Source: Dyella halodurans (GTDB lineage: Bacteria; Pseudomonadota; Gammaproteobacteria; Xanthomonadales; Rhodanobacteraceae). From it: 64,000 nucleotides of DNA. Both the position numbers and the translations under genes were made by a program. Shown here piece after piece: positions 27,738-35,924 of this stretch. The DNA lies in contig NZ_JAPDPF010000002.1 of NCBI RefSeq assembly GCF_026283925.1, forward strand, positions 310,001 to 374,000, given 5' to 3'. The notes under the pieces are model-generated. The model was not told the DNA's origin, did no database searches, and saw nothing but the letters and a program-made list of their open reading frames with translations. How positions within the stretch are numbered: position 1 is the stretch's first letter; every line of letters begins with the position of its first letter.

Positions 27738-28065
27738 TCGCGTTCCAAATCAGAGGGCAGGGAGCTGCAACGCGGCGAGAAGGTAGGTAATGGCGTCCCC
27801 AAATCCGACCCGCAGCCGCCCAGGAGATGCAGATGGCCTGTGTCTGGAGCATCTCCCAAGCGGCAGACCAGGGGATCGACCTATTCCCTTTTGCGGCCAT
27901 CTCCGTCGAACGGCCTCGCGAAGTCTTGGCTGCTGGCCACAACACGCGATCATGGATGATCGGGCCCGGCCGCATGATCAGCCGCGGACCAGATGAAGTC
28001 CTGGCGACCCGCAGGAACCACCAGTCCAGTTGCACCAAAGACTGGCTCGTCGACCCAGCGAAGAA
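27738..28065 (+). pseudogene. Decayed copy of the SRAP-domain gene
   Basis: Translated pieces match the gene at the window start: EGRELQRGE with EGRELRPGE, SDPQPP with FDPQPP, then, after a one-base deletion near 27810, MACVWSIS with VACLWNLS, DLFPFAAI with DLFSFAAI and EVLAAGH with EILAAGH. After that the alignment is disturbed by an insertion or tandem duplication before a DWLVDP that matches AWLKPDP. No start, no N-terminal catalytic region and no single frame remain. It is clearly a pseudogene related to, but not recently copied from, the first gene (roughly two-thirds nucleotide identity by eye). Confidence 0.8.
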
Positions 28066-28630
28066 AGAGCTTGGCGTTCCGATGTGTCAGCCTGGGACCG
28101 TTTCGGCCACTGAGCGACGGGATGAGGAAATACCGACGCATCTTCCAGCCGCACCAGTCGCCTGCGAAGTCATGGCGGCAATCCGACGATCCGCGAGCAT
28201 CTGGGCGATCTCGCGGACGGTCATGGCCAACCTGGACGGTGCGCGCAAGGCCTGGGTACCGGCATCAAACGTCCAGTCAAATGACATGGGCTGCTTCCTG
28301 CGGGAACTGAGGTGTTCAAAAGGAAGCAAGGCGGCTACCAAGCCGCGTCAGGGAACGCCTAAAGCGGCGTGAGAGCCTACTGATGTAATTTTACAGAGTA
28401 GGTCGTTTCCGCTGCCGTTGCGATTTGACCTATCTTTAATCGACAGATATATCAATTACTTGACATGCCTTGGCGCCCGTTACACTGCGGCCGGGCCGTT
28501 GCGTACCATTTGCTGCTGGGTGTTGCACTCGCTCGAAAATTTTCAGTTGGCGAAAGTGACGGGGCATGCTCAAGGCTGCGCCCCGAGAGACAAGGGTGTT
28601 GATGACTGCCTGGCAGCGATCAACGCTTAC
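28066..28630. other. Intergenic region at the 3' end of the recombinase module
   Basis: About 565 bp. A 66-codon minus-strand frame (28087-28287, with AGGA upstream of its ATG) is the only gene candidate and has no recognised domain. The stretch 28380-28500 is AT-richer than its surroundings. As the left flank of the ginABCD-like operon, it is a place where one end of the island could lie, but I found no repeat matching the right flank. Confidence 0.4.
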
Positions 28631-29101
28631 TTAACGATCATCCCTGCCGGGCCCCAAGCCTAGGGATTCGACCTGAGCTTTTGGAAGAGCGCCCATCCCG
28701 TTCAACGATCGACGGACCTGATCCCACTGTGGGAAGAACTTCACCCAGGCGCGCATGCCCCCCACTTCACCCACGGCTAGAAGCATGGCCTTGTGGGACG
28801 CAATCAGAAGCTCACGCGATTGCTGGAGAGCTAGGCACGACTCCTCCAGTCGCGCGACCTTCAGCCGCAAGTTGGTGACGGACTCCTGGTCGACGTCCTC
28901 GGCAAGCTTCCTGATTGCCTGCTGGCGTCGCTGGAACTCTTCCAGAAGGGCGCGTCGTTGCGCATGCCGGGTGATATCGGATGCATTCTTGAACGGCGCC
29001 CCTGATTCCCGCGTGACCGCTCTTGCCGTGATCGTGACGTTGGACGAAAGCATCTGCTCGAGCGCGGCTTGTAGCTTGGCTATGTCATCCACGATGCTCA
29101 T
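28631..29101 (-). CDS. ginD: GinD/TnpC-like coiled-coil partner of the tyrosine recombinases
   Basis: A 156-residue, highly charged, helix-rich protein with a heptad-like region (about 45-105, EEFQRRQQAIRKLAEDVD). It has no catalytic motif. Small coiled-coil proteins of this kind follow the recombinases in Tn554 (TnpC) and in GInt islands (GinD), where they are required for recombination. The start ATG overlaps the stop of the upstream recombinase by 4 bp (ATGA), so it is the last gene of a coupled four-gene operon. The name rests on context and shape more than sequence identity. Confidence 0.75.
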   Translation of the reverse strand: MSIVDDIAKLQAALEQMLSSNVTITARAVTRESGAPFKNASDITRHAQRRALLEEFQRRQQAIRKLAEDVDQESVTNLRLKVARLEESCLALQQSRELLIASHKAMLLAVGEVGGMRAWVKFFPQWDQVRRSLNGMGALPKAQVESLGLGPGRDDR

Positions 29102-31464
29102 TGGTCACCATCCCTTCGTGGCTGAGCATCGAGAATGGAGCCTTGCGACACGGGCTCAACCGAAGTGAAGAGATCGCGACCTTCCGGGAAGGGCTTGCTG
29201 TCCGGCGCTGTATCCAGAACGATCTTAATGTTACCGACGCGAGTGGCGATGGATTGGAGCTGGTTTTCCCAGCCGACGTTACGGCTGGATTCCGGAACGG
29301 CCTTGATACTCGATTCGACGCGAATGGTCATATCAAGAAGTTTCTGCAGGTTTTCTCGCTCCGAGGTTACTTTCGTACGCGTCAGGTGCCTGCATCCGTT
29401 GAAGCACTCCAAGTGTTTAGGGCAGGGGTCGACAACGAAGCTGTTAACGCACAAGCCGTATGGCGTGACGTGCAGTCCGTCGGCCTCTGCCTCTAAATAT
29501 TCGAACGCCGCTTGGTCACCCTTGCTTGTCTGAATCTTCAGAAATTCATCAATGATGGGGCCACTGACTCTTCGGGCCACGATGAGCTTCGCGAGCTCCT
29601 TTGTCCGATCTCCAAGGGAGGCCGCCACCTCCGGGAGGTCAACGTGAGCCAAGTCTTCTGCAAGGCTCCGATGATCGTAGGCATGGCTTTGCGACACGTT
29701 TCGACGCCCGAATCGCTTGGTGATGATCGCGTCAGAGACGCCGACTCTAAAGAGCTCCGCATTTTGAAGGTGACGGATCGAATGAGTGACCATCTTCAGC
29801 CCGCGGGACTCCGGATCTCTGCAGTACCGTGCAAAAAGTCCGTTTTCGCCTCCTGCGAGCATCTTTTGTATATCTTGCGCCGATGCACGCCCCACAAAGG
29901 CATAGCGTTTCACATCAACGATACCGCCGTTCCTGCCGTCGATCAATGATCGGATCGGCGTGAGAAAGAGGATGCCTGCCGGGCTGATTGACCCATTTTT
30001 AAGCGGAAAGGGCGTCGTATCAGACAACTTGGTCGCCATGAATTTGTGGACCGCGACTTCCACCGCCTTCACGCTGACGAATGCCTCATGCCACGGCGTA
30101 TTTCCCCTGAAGGGCCGATTTCGCGCATCTACAATTTCGACACCCGTTGCCTTGCAGAACTTAGCCCAGTATTTGCCTATGTTGTCGCTCAGGCCATGGC
30201 GAAACCGACGCGACTCGTGCCACTCTCGAATTTCGTCGAGAACATTGCTGTCGTAAGAGGCTCGGTATTTTTCGACAAGATCTTCGGGCAACGGACGGGA
30301 GGTGATTTGAATGGCCCCGGAGAGTCGCGTGTACATCTCCCACGCTGGCACCAGATCGCCTTCGCCAAGCTCGGGAAATATCCGGCCTGTCGCAACCTGG
30401 TGCTGTAGACGAATGCGCATCGCCGCCGTTAGTGCTCTCGCCCTTTCTACCGCCTCTTGAGTCATGTCCGCCAGGAGTGCGGGAACGTGTTGGAGGGTTT
30501 CAAAGAGATACACACCGGAAGACTTCTCATCATCCGGCTGCTTCTCCGCAAAGTAGCGGAGCGATAGGGATCGACCTATGCCGCCAAGCGTTTCTGCGGG
30601 GCGGCCCATTGGATCGATATGCTGAGTCCACAGAAGGCAGTCATTTGGAAGGAGAGCTGTCTCGCCGATACGCATTCCTGTGGCAATCGCAAGCTTGAGG
30701 TGCTCAAATCGAAGTGCGTCCGCGAAGGTCTTTGGCCGCTCGGTGTAAATAATTCTCACCAACTCCCAAAAGGCCTTCTCATCAGGAAGCCTATCGGCGG
30801 CTTTTCGCTCACTCAGCTCTTTCCGCTGGCTGTCTGTGCGGCGGTAGCTATTGTCCCGCTTCTCGAGACTCTCCACAGCCGCATGTTGGGTGGCCGCCTC
30901 TGTTGTTGCATACGGCACGCAGTAGCGAAGTAGGGGTGAGTGGTTCGCAACATGCCGCACGTCAAGCTGGTTCCTGACAGCCATCTTAAGATTCGCCGCT
31001 ATCTTTCCGGATGCACCGAAACGCATGGCCACGTTGTATGCCAATTTTATTAGATCCGGCGTGACGTCCGTCGGGTCTGTGTCCTGCGCACAAAGTGCCA
31101 GGATGCGGAGCGGGCGCAGGACGTTAATCAGCGCGTGCTGCGGTTTATTTCTCTTGACAAGAATCTCGTCAAGAACCACCGACTTGCATAGGTCCGCCCA
31201 GCCCTTCGTCATGGTCGATCGCAACGGGGACTTCGGGTGATCGGGCGGCATGGTTTCTTGCAGTGCTACTAGCTCCGCCTCCGAAAACTCGAAGCCAGTG
31301 AGCCATAGAGTCGGAGGTGGAACTTGCCCCGCAAGGGTAGTCAGATTCCATCGCTCGCTCTTTGCAACCCTTCCGGTCGCGTTATCGCCGATGTCCCAGG
31401 AAAGCCCGTTTGCGGTGGCGAGTCGCTGGCCGGCCTCGACAAGCCTGGTCAGGAACTCATTCAT
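29098..31464 (-). CDS. ginC: Large tyrosine recombinase, GinC-like
   Basis: A 788-residue integrase with a long N-terminal region. The catalytic domain spans about residues 230-650: box I arginine in ATGMRIGE, THSIRH (HxxRH) and a nucleophile Tyr in SHAYDHRS. After it comes a Cys/His-rich segment (CVNSF...DPCPKHLECFNGCRH) that may bind zinc, and a C-terminal helical tail. ATG 31464 overlaps the previous stop by 8 bp and is preferred to the upstream in-frame ATG 31491. Its size is unusual for phage integrases but usual for the third recombinase of GInt modules. Confidence 0.85.
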   Translation of the reverse strand: MNEFLTRLVEAGQRLATANGLSWDIGDNATGRVAKSERWNLTTLAGQVPPPTLWLTGFEFSEAELVALQETMPPDHPKSPLRSTMTKGWADLCKSVVLDEILVKRNKPQHALINVLRPLRILALCAQDTDPTDVTPDLIKLAYNVAMRFGASGKIAANLKMAVRNQLDVRHVANHSPLLRYCVPYATTEAATQHAAVESLEKRDNSYRRTDSQRKELSERKAADRLPDEKAFWELVRIIYTERPKTFADALRFEHLKLAIATGMRIGETALLPNDCLLWTQHIDPMGRPAETLGGIGRSLSLRYFAEKQPDDEKSSGVYLFETLQHVPALLADMTQEAVERARALTAAMRIRLQHQVATGRIFPELGEGDLVPAWEMYTRLSGAIQITSRPLPEDLVEKYRASYDSNVLDEIREWHESRRFRHGLSDNIGKYWAKFCKATGVEIVDARNRPFRGNTPWHEAFVSVKAVEVAVHKFMATKLSDTTPFPLKNGSISPAGILFLTPIRSLIDGRNGGIVDVKRYAFVGRASAQDIQKMLAGGENGLFARYCRDPESRGLKMVTHSIRHLQNAELFRVGVSDAIITKRFGRRNVSQSHAYDHRSLAEDLAHVDLPEVAASLGDRTKELAKLIVARRVSGPIIDEFLKIQTSKGDQAAFEYLEAEADGLHVTPYGLCVNSFVVDPCPKHLECFNGCRHLTRTKVTSERENLQKLLDMTIRVESSIKAVPESSRNVGWENQLQSIATRVGNIKIVLDTAPDSKPFPEGRDLFTSVEPVSQGSILDAQPRRDGDQ

Positions 31465-32986
31465 TGGCTTCGCCCATGCTTTCAGCGGCATCGCTCGGTA
31501 TGCCGTGGATGACTTGCATGGCCGCGCGCAGTGTGCGCGTTAACTGGGCCTGTGAACCTGACCCAGTCTCATGAGAGGCATTCGCAAACATCCTGACTAC
31601 CGGTCGAAGGCTGTCGACGACGTTTTCGTGGACGCTACGATCAGCCACAGGAAGAAAACGCCTGCATGTGTAACAACTGAGAACGGGGTTCTTGGCGCAT
31701 AGGCTTTGCCCGATAGTGCAGCCACCAATTCCCGCGATCGGTATACCGTGTGGTACCGCGCCAATCTGCTGCGACGGCGGAAGGGCGCGAAGCTCCGTGC
31801 TCGTAATGGTTTTTGTTTTAGCTGTTTCGGCGATCGTCGTGTAGATGGGGGATAGGGACAAGGCTTGATTGACGCGCTCGGCCTGCGAAGGAGATGCGTC
31901 AAAGTAGACGTTCGCCGTTAGCGTGGACGCATGCCCTAAGAATTCACTCAGCGAGATGTGGGACGCACCGGCATCCGCCAGTCTCTGCGCGGCCGTGTGC
32001 CGAAGATCGGTGGGAGTCCATGCCTCCCCCAGTAGTTCAGAAGTCAAATCAATGATGACGTGACTGACACTGGCAGGCGACAGGTGAAAGAGACTGTCCG
32101 CTGGCGAAGTCGAGTCGGCATGCTTCGATCCTTGCCTCCTTAAGAATTCAACAAATAGCGCCGCCCATTCATGCTTGATGCGGCGAGTTACTCTGCGAAG
32201 GGCATCTCTATCCCGAAGCTTGATGAGAGGAACCGACACATGCACCGCGCCGCTTTCATGAAGCCTCACATCCTGGACCTTGATTCGCGCGATAGAGCCA
32301 GGGCGCAAGCCGTACTGGTGGGATAGCAGCAGAATGCACGCGTTCCGCAGCTCGAGGTCGCCAATGCTAGTGCTGCCGCGATCAATTGCCGCCTTTAGGT
32401 CGTCAAAGAATTCTATGATGAGGCTTTGTTGATCGAGCGGAACAAAGCACTCGCGATTTCGGACGGTTTTATAGATATCTGCGCGCGGCGCCCGTAATGC
32501 GCTTACAAGGTCATGCAGATCCATAGTCCATTGACCAATTGACAGTTCGCACATTGAGTGAATCGCAGATCGCAGTGCGCCGGCGACGCTAACGGTCTCC
32601 ACCGGTAGAACAAACTCATTCCAGTATTCGGACCATTCTGTCGGGCTTAATGTGGCAGCTCTTGCGAGGTGGCTTGGCCGAGTGAAGAGCAGGTTGGCGT
32701 AGGTGACTACGGTGCTCGGATCGCATCGATCGAACAGATCGGTCACGATGTGCTTAAAAAGCAATCGGTATCTCAGGGGGAACCTGAGAAAATTTAGGTT
32801 GTGCTTCGTTCCGTCAGCGTGCACGTACCAAATATCGGTCTCAGAAAGATGAGATATGGAACGAACCTTGTCGTGGAAGTCGTCGTAGTAGCGAATCAAC
32901 CGGGGCAGATTGTCTGGTACTTCAGGAGACGGGAGCTGCTCAAGGGAAAGGGCTTCGGGGGAGTTCATTTCAATTGACACCATCAA
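31457..32986 (-). CDS. ginB: Tyrosine recombinase, GinB-like
   Basis: A 509-residue integrase-family protein. Box I is QYGLRPGS, box II is TPTDLRHT, then FLGHAS and the nucleophile Tyr in NVYFDAS. The first His of the usual HxxRH is Thr here (TPTDLRH), while both arginines and the tyrosine are kept. A C-terminal cysteine cluster (C-x6-C, CYTC) may bind zinc. The start region (MMVSIEMNSPE) overlaps the ginA end by 17 bp, although an ATG a few codons later is also possible. It is the second gene of the four-gene operon. Confidence 0.85.
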   Translation of the reverse strand: MMVSIEMNSPEALSLEQLPSPEVPDNLPRLIRYYDDFHDKVRSISHLSETDIWYVHADGTKHNLNFLRFPLRYRLLFKHIVTDLFDRCDPSTVVTYANLLFTRPSHLARAATLSPTEWSEYWNEFVLPVETVSVAGALRSAIHSMCELSIGQWTMDLHDLVSALRAPRADIYKTVRNRECFVPLDQQSLIIEFFDDLKAAIDRGSTSIGDLELRNACILLLSHQYGLRPGSIARIKVQDVRLHESGAVHVSVPLIKLRDRDALRRVTRRIKHEWAALFVEFLRRQGSKHADSTSPADSLFHLSPASVSHVIIDLTSELLGEAWTPTDLRHTAAQRLADAGASHISLSEFLGHASTLTANVYFDASPSQAERVNQALSLSPIYTTIAETAKTKTITSTELRALPPSQQIGAVPHGIPIAGIGGCTIGQSLCAKNPVLSCYTCRRFLPVADRSVHENVVDSLRPVVRMFANASHETGSGSQAQLTRTLRAAMQVIHGIPSDAAESMGEANE

Positions 32987-34187
32987 ATCGTCGGAGCGAA
33001 TTTACGAGGCAGTCGTAGCTCTCATTCCAGTCTTCAGCCGCCGCCGCCTCAAAGTACGCCCTGCCATAGTGGCGCGGCATGGGTGATGAAGGAGACCAAC
33101 CGAAAAAGGCACGAAGTTTCTCGCAGGCGGTGTCGAGGTTGTCGCCATGGTCGACATATTTGCTGAGACGATAGACGGCGCAGGTATGTCTCAAGCTGTG
33201 AAGGGTTACGCTGTGCGTTCCGCGATCCTGAAGTGTTTTCACTGCGCTGACCGACAGGCTGCCAGTGGCGATTTCCATAATGCGCTGAAAGGATCTCAAA
33301 TTGAGCGGCTTGCCTTTTTGAGAGCCAAACAAGAAGGGATGGCTCGAACGCCTCTTTTTATATGTGCCGACCAGGTCCGAAATGACCGCCAATTCCTCCG
33401 AGACTGGAAGTTGCCTTGCCGAGTGCCTTGTCTTCAATGAGGGCTTGTCGCGCCTCGGATCCTCATTTGCATAGGGAGAGCGCCCCACGTTGATCCAATG
33501 ACGCTCCTTGTTGGCTTTAACATCGAAGGACGAACTGATGGCATCAACGGGCAACATCGCGAGCTCGCTTCGGCGGAGGCCTGTATGTAGCAGGAGGATG
33601 AAGATCAGGTAGTTTCGCCAGCGCTCCCTCTCGGAACGGAAGGGGTTGCGTACGTGCTTCGGGTCAAAGATTTCGCATAACTCGCGCACCACCAATGAAG
33701 GAAGGGCGCGTATTGGAAGAGGTGGCCGCGAAGGGGAGGGTGAAAGCTGGCCATAAAGCCGTCGTATGCGCCGCAGTCGAGTATTGAGGTCCTTTACTCG
33801 TGCCTCTGCGCTGGGGCCCAGATAGGTCAGCATGTCAGTTACAAAGCGGCTGGCAGACGTCCAAGCCAGATCACCCGACACGCCCTTGGCGGACGCCTCG
33901 TTGCGAACTTTGGTGTGGAAGGCAAGTAGAATTGCCTCAATCGCGTCAAAGTCCGCCGCCATGAGCACGCGATCGAGACTTTCGCCGCCCAACACTTCAG
34001 CAGCGCGGTAAAGTCGATCGACCGCATACAGGTGGCGAATCCTGGTGTTTGATGCGAGCCCAGCCAGAATCGCCTCAGACCAAATGGTTGCGCAGTACCG
34101 GGGGAGCCCGTGGGAGTCGATCAACACGGCGCCTGCCAGCCCTCTGGGCGCCGCATGTCCCGTAATAACTAGAGTCCCCATTGCCAT
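32970..34187 (-). CDS. ginA: Tyrosine recombinase, GinA-like
   Basis: A 405-residue site-specific recombinase. An N-terminal SAM-like core-binding region (about 40-170) precedes the catalytic domain, with box I TGLRRSEL, box II LHSLRHT, a FFGWSP segment and the nucleophile Tyr in PRHYGRAYF. All expected catalytic residues are present. It is the first gene of the operon, and its start (MAMGTLVITG) faces about 640 bp of hairpin-rich non-coding DNA where the promoter and possibly the recombination site lie. Confidence 0.87.
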   Translation of the reverse strand: MAMGTLVITGHAAPRGLAGAVLIDSHGLPRYCATIWSEAILAGLASNTRIRHLYAVDRLYRAAEVLGGESLDRVLMAADFDAIEAILLAFHTKVRNEASAKGVSGDLAWTSASRFVTDMLTYLGPSAEARVKDLNTRLRRIRRLYGQLSPSPSRPPLPIRALPSLVVRELCEIFDPKHVRNPFRSERERWRNYLIFILLLHTGLRRSELAMLPVDAISSSFDVKANKERHWINVGRSPYANEDPRRDKPSLKTRHSARQLPVSEELAVISDLVGTYKKRRSSHPFLFGSQKGKPLNLRSFQRIMEIATGSLSVSAVKTLQDRGTHSVTLHSLRHTCAVYRLSKYVDHGDNLDTACEKLRAFFGWSPSSPMPRHYGRAYFEAAAAEDWNESYDCLVNSLRRFDGVN

Positions 34188-34643
34188 GGACCGGCGCGCA
34201 GCGGCACGAAGGAAGGCGCCATGCTCCTTGAGTACCGCAATTGCAAGGAGTGCCAGGAAGCGCGATTGGAGTTAGGCCGCCCCATTACATACCCTTCGGA
34301 ATTCCAGGATGTCGTGTATTAACGCGTTCGACCGTGCAACCCATTACTTGAGGCTTGAAGCGAGCACCATTAAGCGATGGTTTATCGGCGCCTCGATCAC
34401 AGGCCGCTATCCATGGTGCGGATTACGGTGATGGCTGCGGATCCCGAGTGAAGGCCTGCATTGGCTGTTATCATCCACGCCATCACACCCGCCACGCCTC
34501 ACTACCACGGCTCATTTGCCTTGGCACGCGCAAATTGGCGGGTTTTTTTTGCCTGTTCCAAGGGCTAGGGACAGATGGTTTCACCTGCACCGCGCCAGGA
34601 GAATCCAGCCCGCGCGCAGTCAGACCCGTCATTTCACATCCAG

Positions 34644-34681
34644 CCGTCACCAGTGACGGCCCGCCGCCAGGGCGTCACTGG
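34644..34681. repeat. Overlapping inverted repeats CCGTCAC-CA-GTGACGG and CCAGTGACG...CGTCACTGG
   Basis: The palindrome CCGTCACCAGTGACGG (34644-34659, perfect 7-bp arms) overlaps a second pair, CCAGTGACG and CGTCACTGG, separated by 14 bp. The left arm is thus shared by two alternative hairpins. Such nested symmetry suits either a recombinase-binding core or an attenuator-like switch. Its function is not shown. Confidence 0.5.
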
Positions 34682-34738
34682 TAACTGTCCAGGCGGGCAT
34701 GCGCGATGCAGGGTTGTAGACATCGTTCAAGCCTCAAA

Positions 34739-34773
34739 CCAGCCAAATTTGCGACTGACGCAAAATTGGCTGG
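34739..34773. repeat. Long hairpin, 15-bp stem with 5-nt loop
   Basis: Arms CCAGCCAAATTTGCG and CGCAAAATTGGCTGG pair over 15 positions with one mismatch around the loop ACTGA. There is no T-run after it, so a simple intrinsic terminator is unlikely. It lies between the ginA promoter side and the small genes at 34.8 kb, and could be a bidirectional terminator or a recombination or replication signal. Confidence 0.5.
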
Positions 34774-34825
34774 GGTGACCTCGATTATCGAAGCGTCGTG
34801 CGATGAAACAGGCTACGCATCGTAA

Positions 34826-35020
34826 CTAGCGAGACTCTGGCTTTGTGACCGTTGTGATCGGCCCGGGCCTGTACCACGCTGCGTCTTCAGAGCACTCCGG
34901 AATATCGCTGCAGTCGATGTTCTCTTCCCGTATCGCCGCCAGGCGCGCGTGCGCCTCAGCGCTCAGAGCCGCCGGCTTGCCCGTGTCCAGCCTGAATTTT
35001 ATGACTTTCCCTTTCAGCAT
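34826..35020 (-). CDS. Small hypothetical protein, antitoxin-like
   Basis: A 64-residue protein. The middle reads LSAEAHARLAAIREENIDCSDIPECSEDAAW, which resembles the short ID-SDIPE-W pattern of many small antitoxin-like proteins. It is the last gene of a minus-strand trio with the VbhA-like gene (10-bp gap) and the Xre gene. I cannot name a partner toxin. Confidence 0.55.
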   Translation of the reverse strand: MLKGKVIKFRLDTGKPAALSAEAHARLAAIREENIDCSDIPECSEDAAWYRPGPITTVTKPESR

Positions 35021-35030
35021 GGCGGCGCCC

Positions 35031-35444
35031 TCATTCGGGTTTTAGAGCTACCAGCTCGGCCAATGTGATTTCTCCGGCCACATAGCGGCGGGTGCGCTCC
35101 TTGGTGGCATCGTCCGGGGTGAAGCCTTCCAGGGCAACGGTAGCCAGCGCGTAATTCACACATTCCTGACGGCGTTGCCGCGCAGCCTCGCCACCCTCGA
35201 TCACTTCCATCCCGCCGCCCGGTAGCATCCGGACTAGGTCGCCCTGATCGTCCAAACCGACGTAGCCTCCTTCAGCGCGCATCTTGGCGGCGAGGGCGTC
35301 GCTTTCTGGGTTTGGCGCCATGAGGTAGGCCGCAAACATGTCCATGAAAATGTCGGCTTCGTCTTCCGACAGGTCGTCGGCATCAAACTTGCCATGCAGA
35401 GCAGCATGAACGCGATCTAGCGTGTAACCGACCGTTTTGTTCAT
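35031..35444 (-). CDS. VbhA-like antitoxin-domain protein
   Basis: A 137-residue acidic protein. The C-terminal ~45 residues (CVNYALATVALEGFTPDD...YVAGEITLAELVAL) fit the VbhA antitoxin helix pattern, which in other systems inhibits a Fic-family AMP-transferase through an S/TxxxE(G/N) motif. Here the corresponding stretch is T-VALEG. The N-terminal part is unrecognised. No Fic toxin gene lies in the surrounding region. It follows the Xre gene on the same strand by 36 bp. Confidence 0.6.
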   Translation of the reverse strand: MNKTVGYTLDRVHAALHGKFDADDLSEDEADIFMDMFAAYLMAPNPESDALAAKMRAEGGYVGLDDQGDLVRMLPGGGMEVIEGGEAARQRRQECVNYALATVALEGFTPDDATKERTRRYVAGEITLAELVALKPE

Positions 35445-35480
35445 GGTGGGTCCCTGGTTGTCGGTCTAATTCACCTGTGT

Positions 35481-35807
35481 TCATCTACCTTTTCGACCGT
35501 CCAAGCTCTTCAGCAGTCGATCCTTGTCAGCTGATGTGAGCTTGTCAAATGCCAAGATCATGGCGGCCATCTTGTCGTCCGCCGCAAAAAGGTAGGGCAG
35601 GGGGACCTCAAGGGCCTTGGCCAGGCGCTGAACCGTGGCCATGTCTGGCTCATGGATGCCCTTCTCGTACCTATTGATGCGAGTACTGGCCACGAAGGGA
35701 TCAATCCCTGCCTCAATTCCAAGGCTCTTTTGAGAGAGGCCTCGATCTTCTCGAGCCTCCTTTAGCCGCCGCTGGAAGACCAGGCGGAGGTCAGCATCAC
35801 CGGGCAT
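35481..35807 (-). CDS. Xre-family HTH repressor
   Basis: A 108-residue protein with a Cro/C1-type helix-turn-helix at residues 10-70 (FQRRLKEAREDRGLSQKSLG, NRYEKG, LAKALEVPLPYLF) and a short C-terminal helical tail ending GRKGR. Two 15-bp palindromes lie directly upstream of its start, in the gap to the divergent genes, so it probably represses itself and both flanking transcripts. This layout is common in phage and island immunity or TA control. Confidence 0.88.
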   Translation of the reverse strand: MPGDADLRLVFQRRLKEAREDRGLSQKSLGIEAGIDPFVASTRINRYEKGIHEPDMATVQRLAKALEVPLPYLFAADDKMAAMILAFDKLTSADKDRLLKSLDGRKGR

Positions 35808-35831
35808 GCGTACGCGTCTCGTAGATTGATG

Positions 35832-35880
35832 CTACGAGATTCGTAGTTTTGCCTTGAGTTCGATACTACGAATTTCGTAG
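35832..35880. promoter_or_regulatory. Twin 15-bp palindromic operators (CTACGARWTTCGTAG)
   Basis: CTACGAGATTCGTAG at 35832-35846 and CTACGAATTTCGTAG at 35866-35880 have the same 6-bp arms, and the centres are 34 bp apart. A further half-site TCTCGTAG lies at about 35817. They occupy the intergenic space between the Xre gene and the divergent plus-strand genes, so they are most likely the Xre operators. Confidence 0.8.
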
Positions 35881-35924
35881 CATGCAGCGCAAGCCCCTAA
35901 TGGGCGGAAATTGGGCTCACGGTC

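Larger units (their letters stand above)
28631..34187 (-). mobile_element. ginABCD-type recombination module of a GInt-like genomic island
   Basis: Four overlapping genes on one strand: three tyrosine recombinases of about 405, 509 and 788 residues, then a 156-residue coiled-coil protein. Order, sizes and coupling match the ginABCD module that defines GInt islands, and resemble an enlarged Tn554 tnpABC. RIT elements also have three recombinases, but those are shorter and lack the fourth gene. The module's neighbours (a pseudogene on one side, small accessory genes on the other) fit an island. I could not find flanking direct repeats, so the island limits are unknown. Confidence 0.75.
34188..34825. 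other. Hairpin-rich non-coding region upstream of ginA
   Basis: About 640 bp with no convincing gene. Frames here (34355-34684, 34575-34778) recall the short Icd/Ash-like frames of prophages but have no firm support. A GGCGGG followed by eight T at 34534-34546 looks terminator-like. Two strong inverted repeats are listed separately. The region should include the ginA promoter. Confidence 0.45.

Noticed and set aside
28087-28287. Short minus-strand frame between the SRAP remnant and the recombinase operon
   Set aside because: It has a possible ribosome site, but no domain and biased composition; support is too weak to list it as a gene.
28631-34187. RIT element (recombinase in trio) as the identity of the three integrases
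   Set aside because: RIT recombinases are shorter and lack a coiled-coil fourth gene; the sizes and the fourth gene fit ginABCD better.
34575-34778. Icd/Ash-like prophage small gene
   Set aside because: The composition recalls such frames, but the end is formed by the hairpin sequence and there is no clear start or conserved motif.
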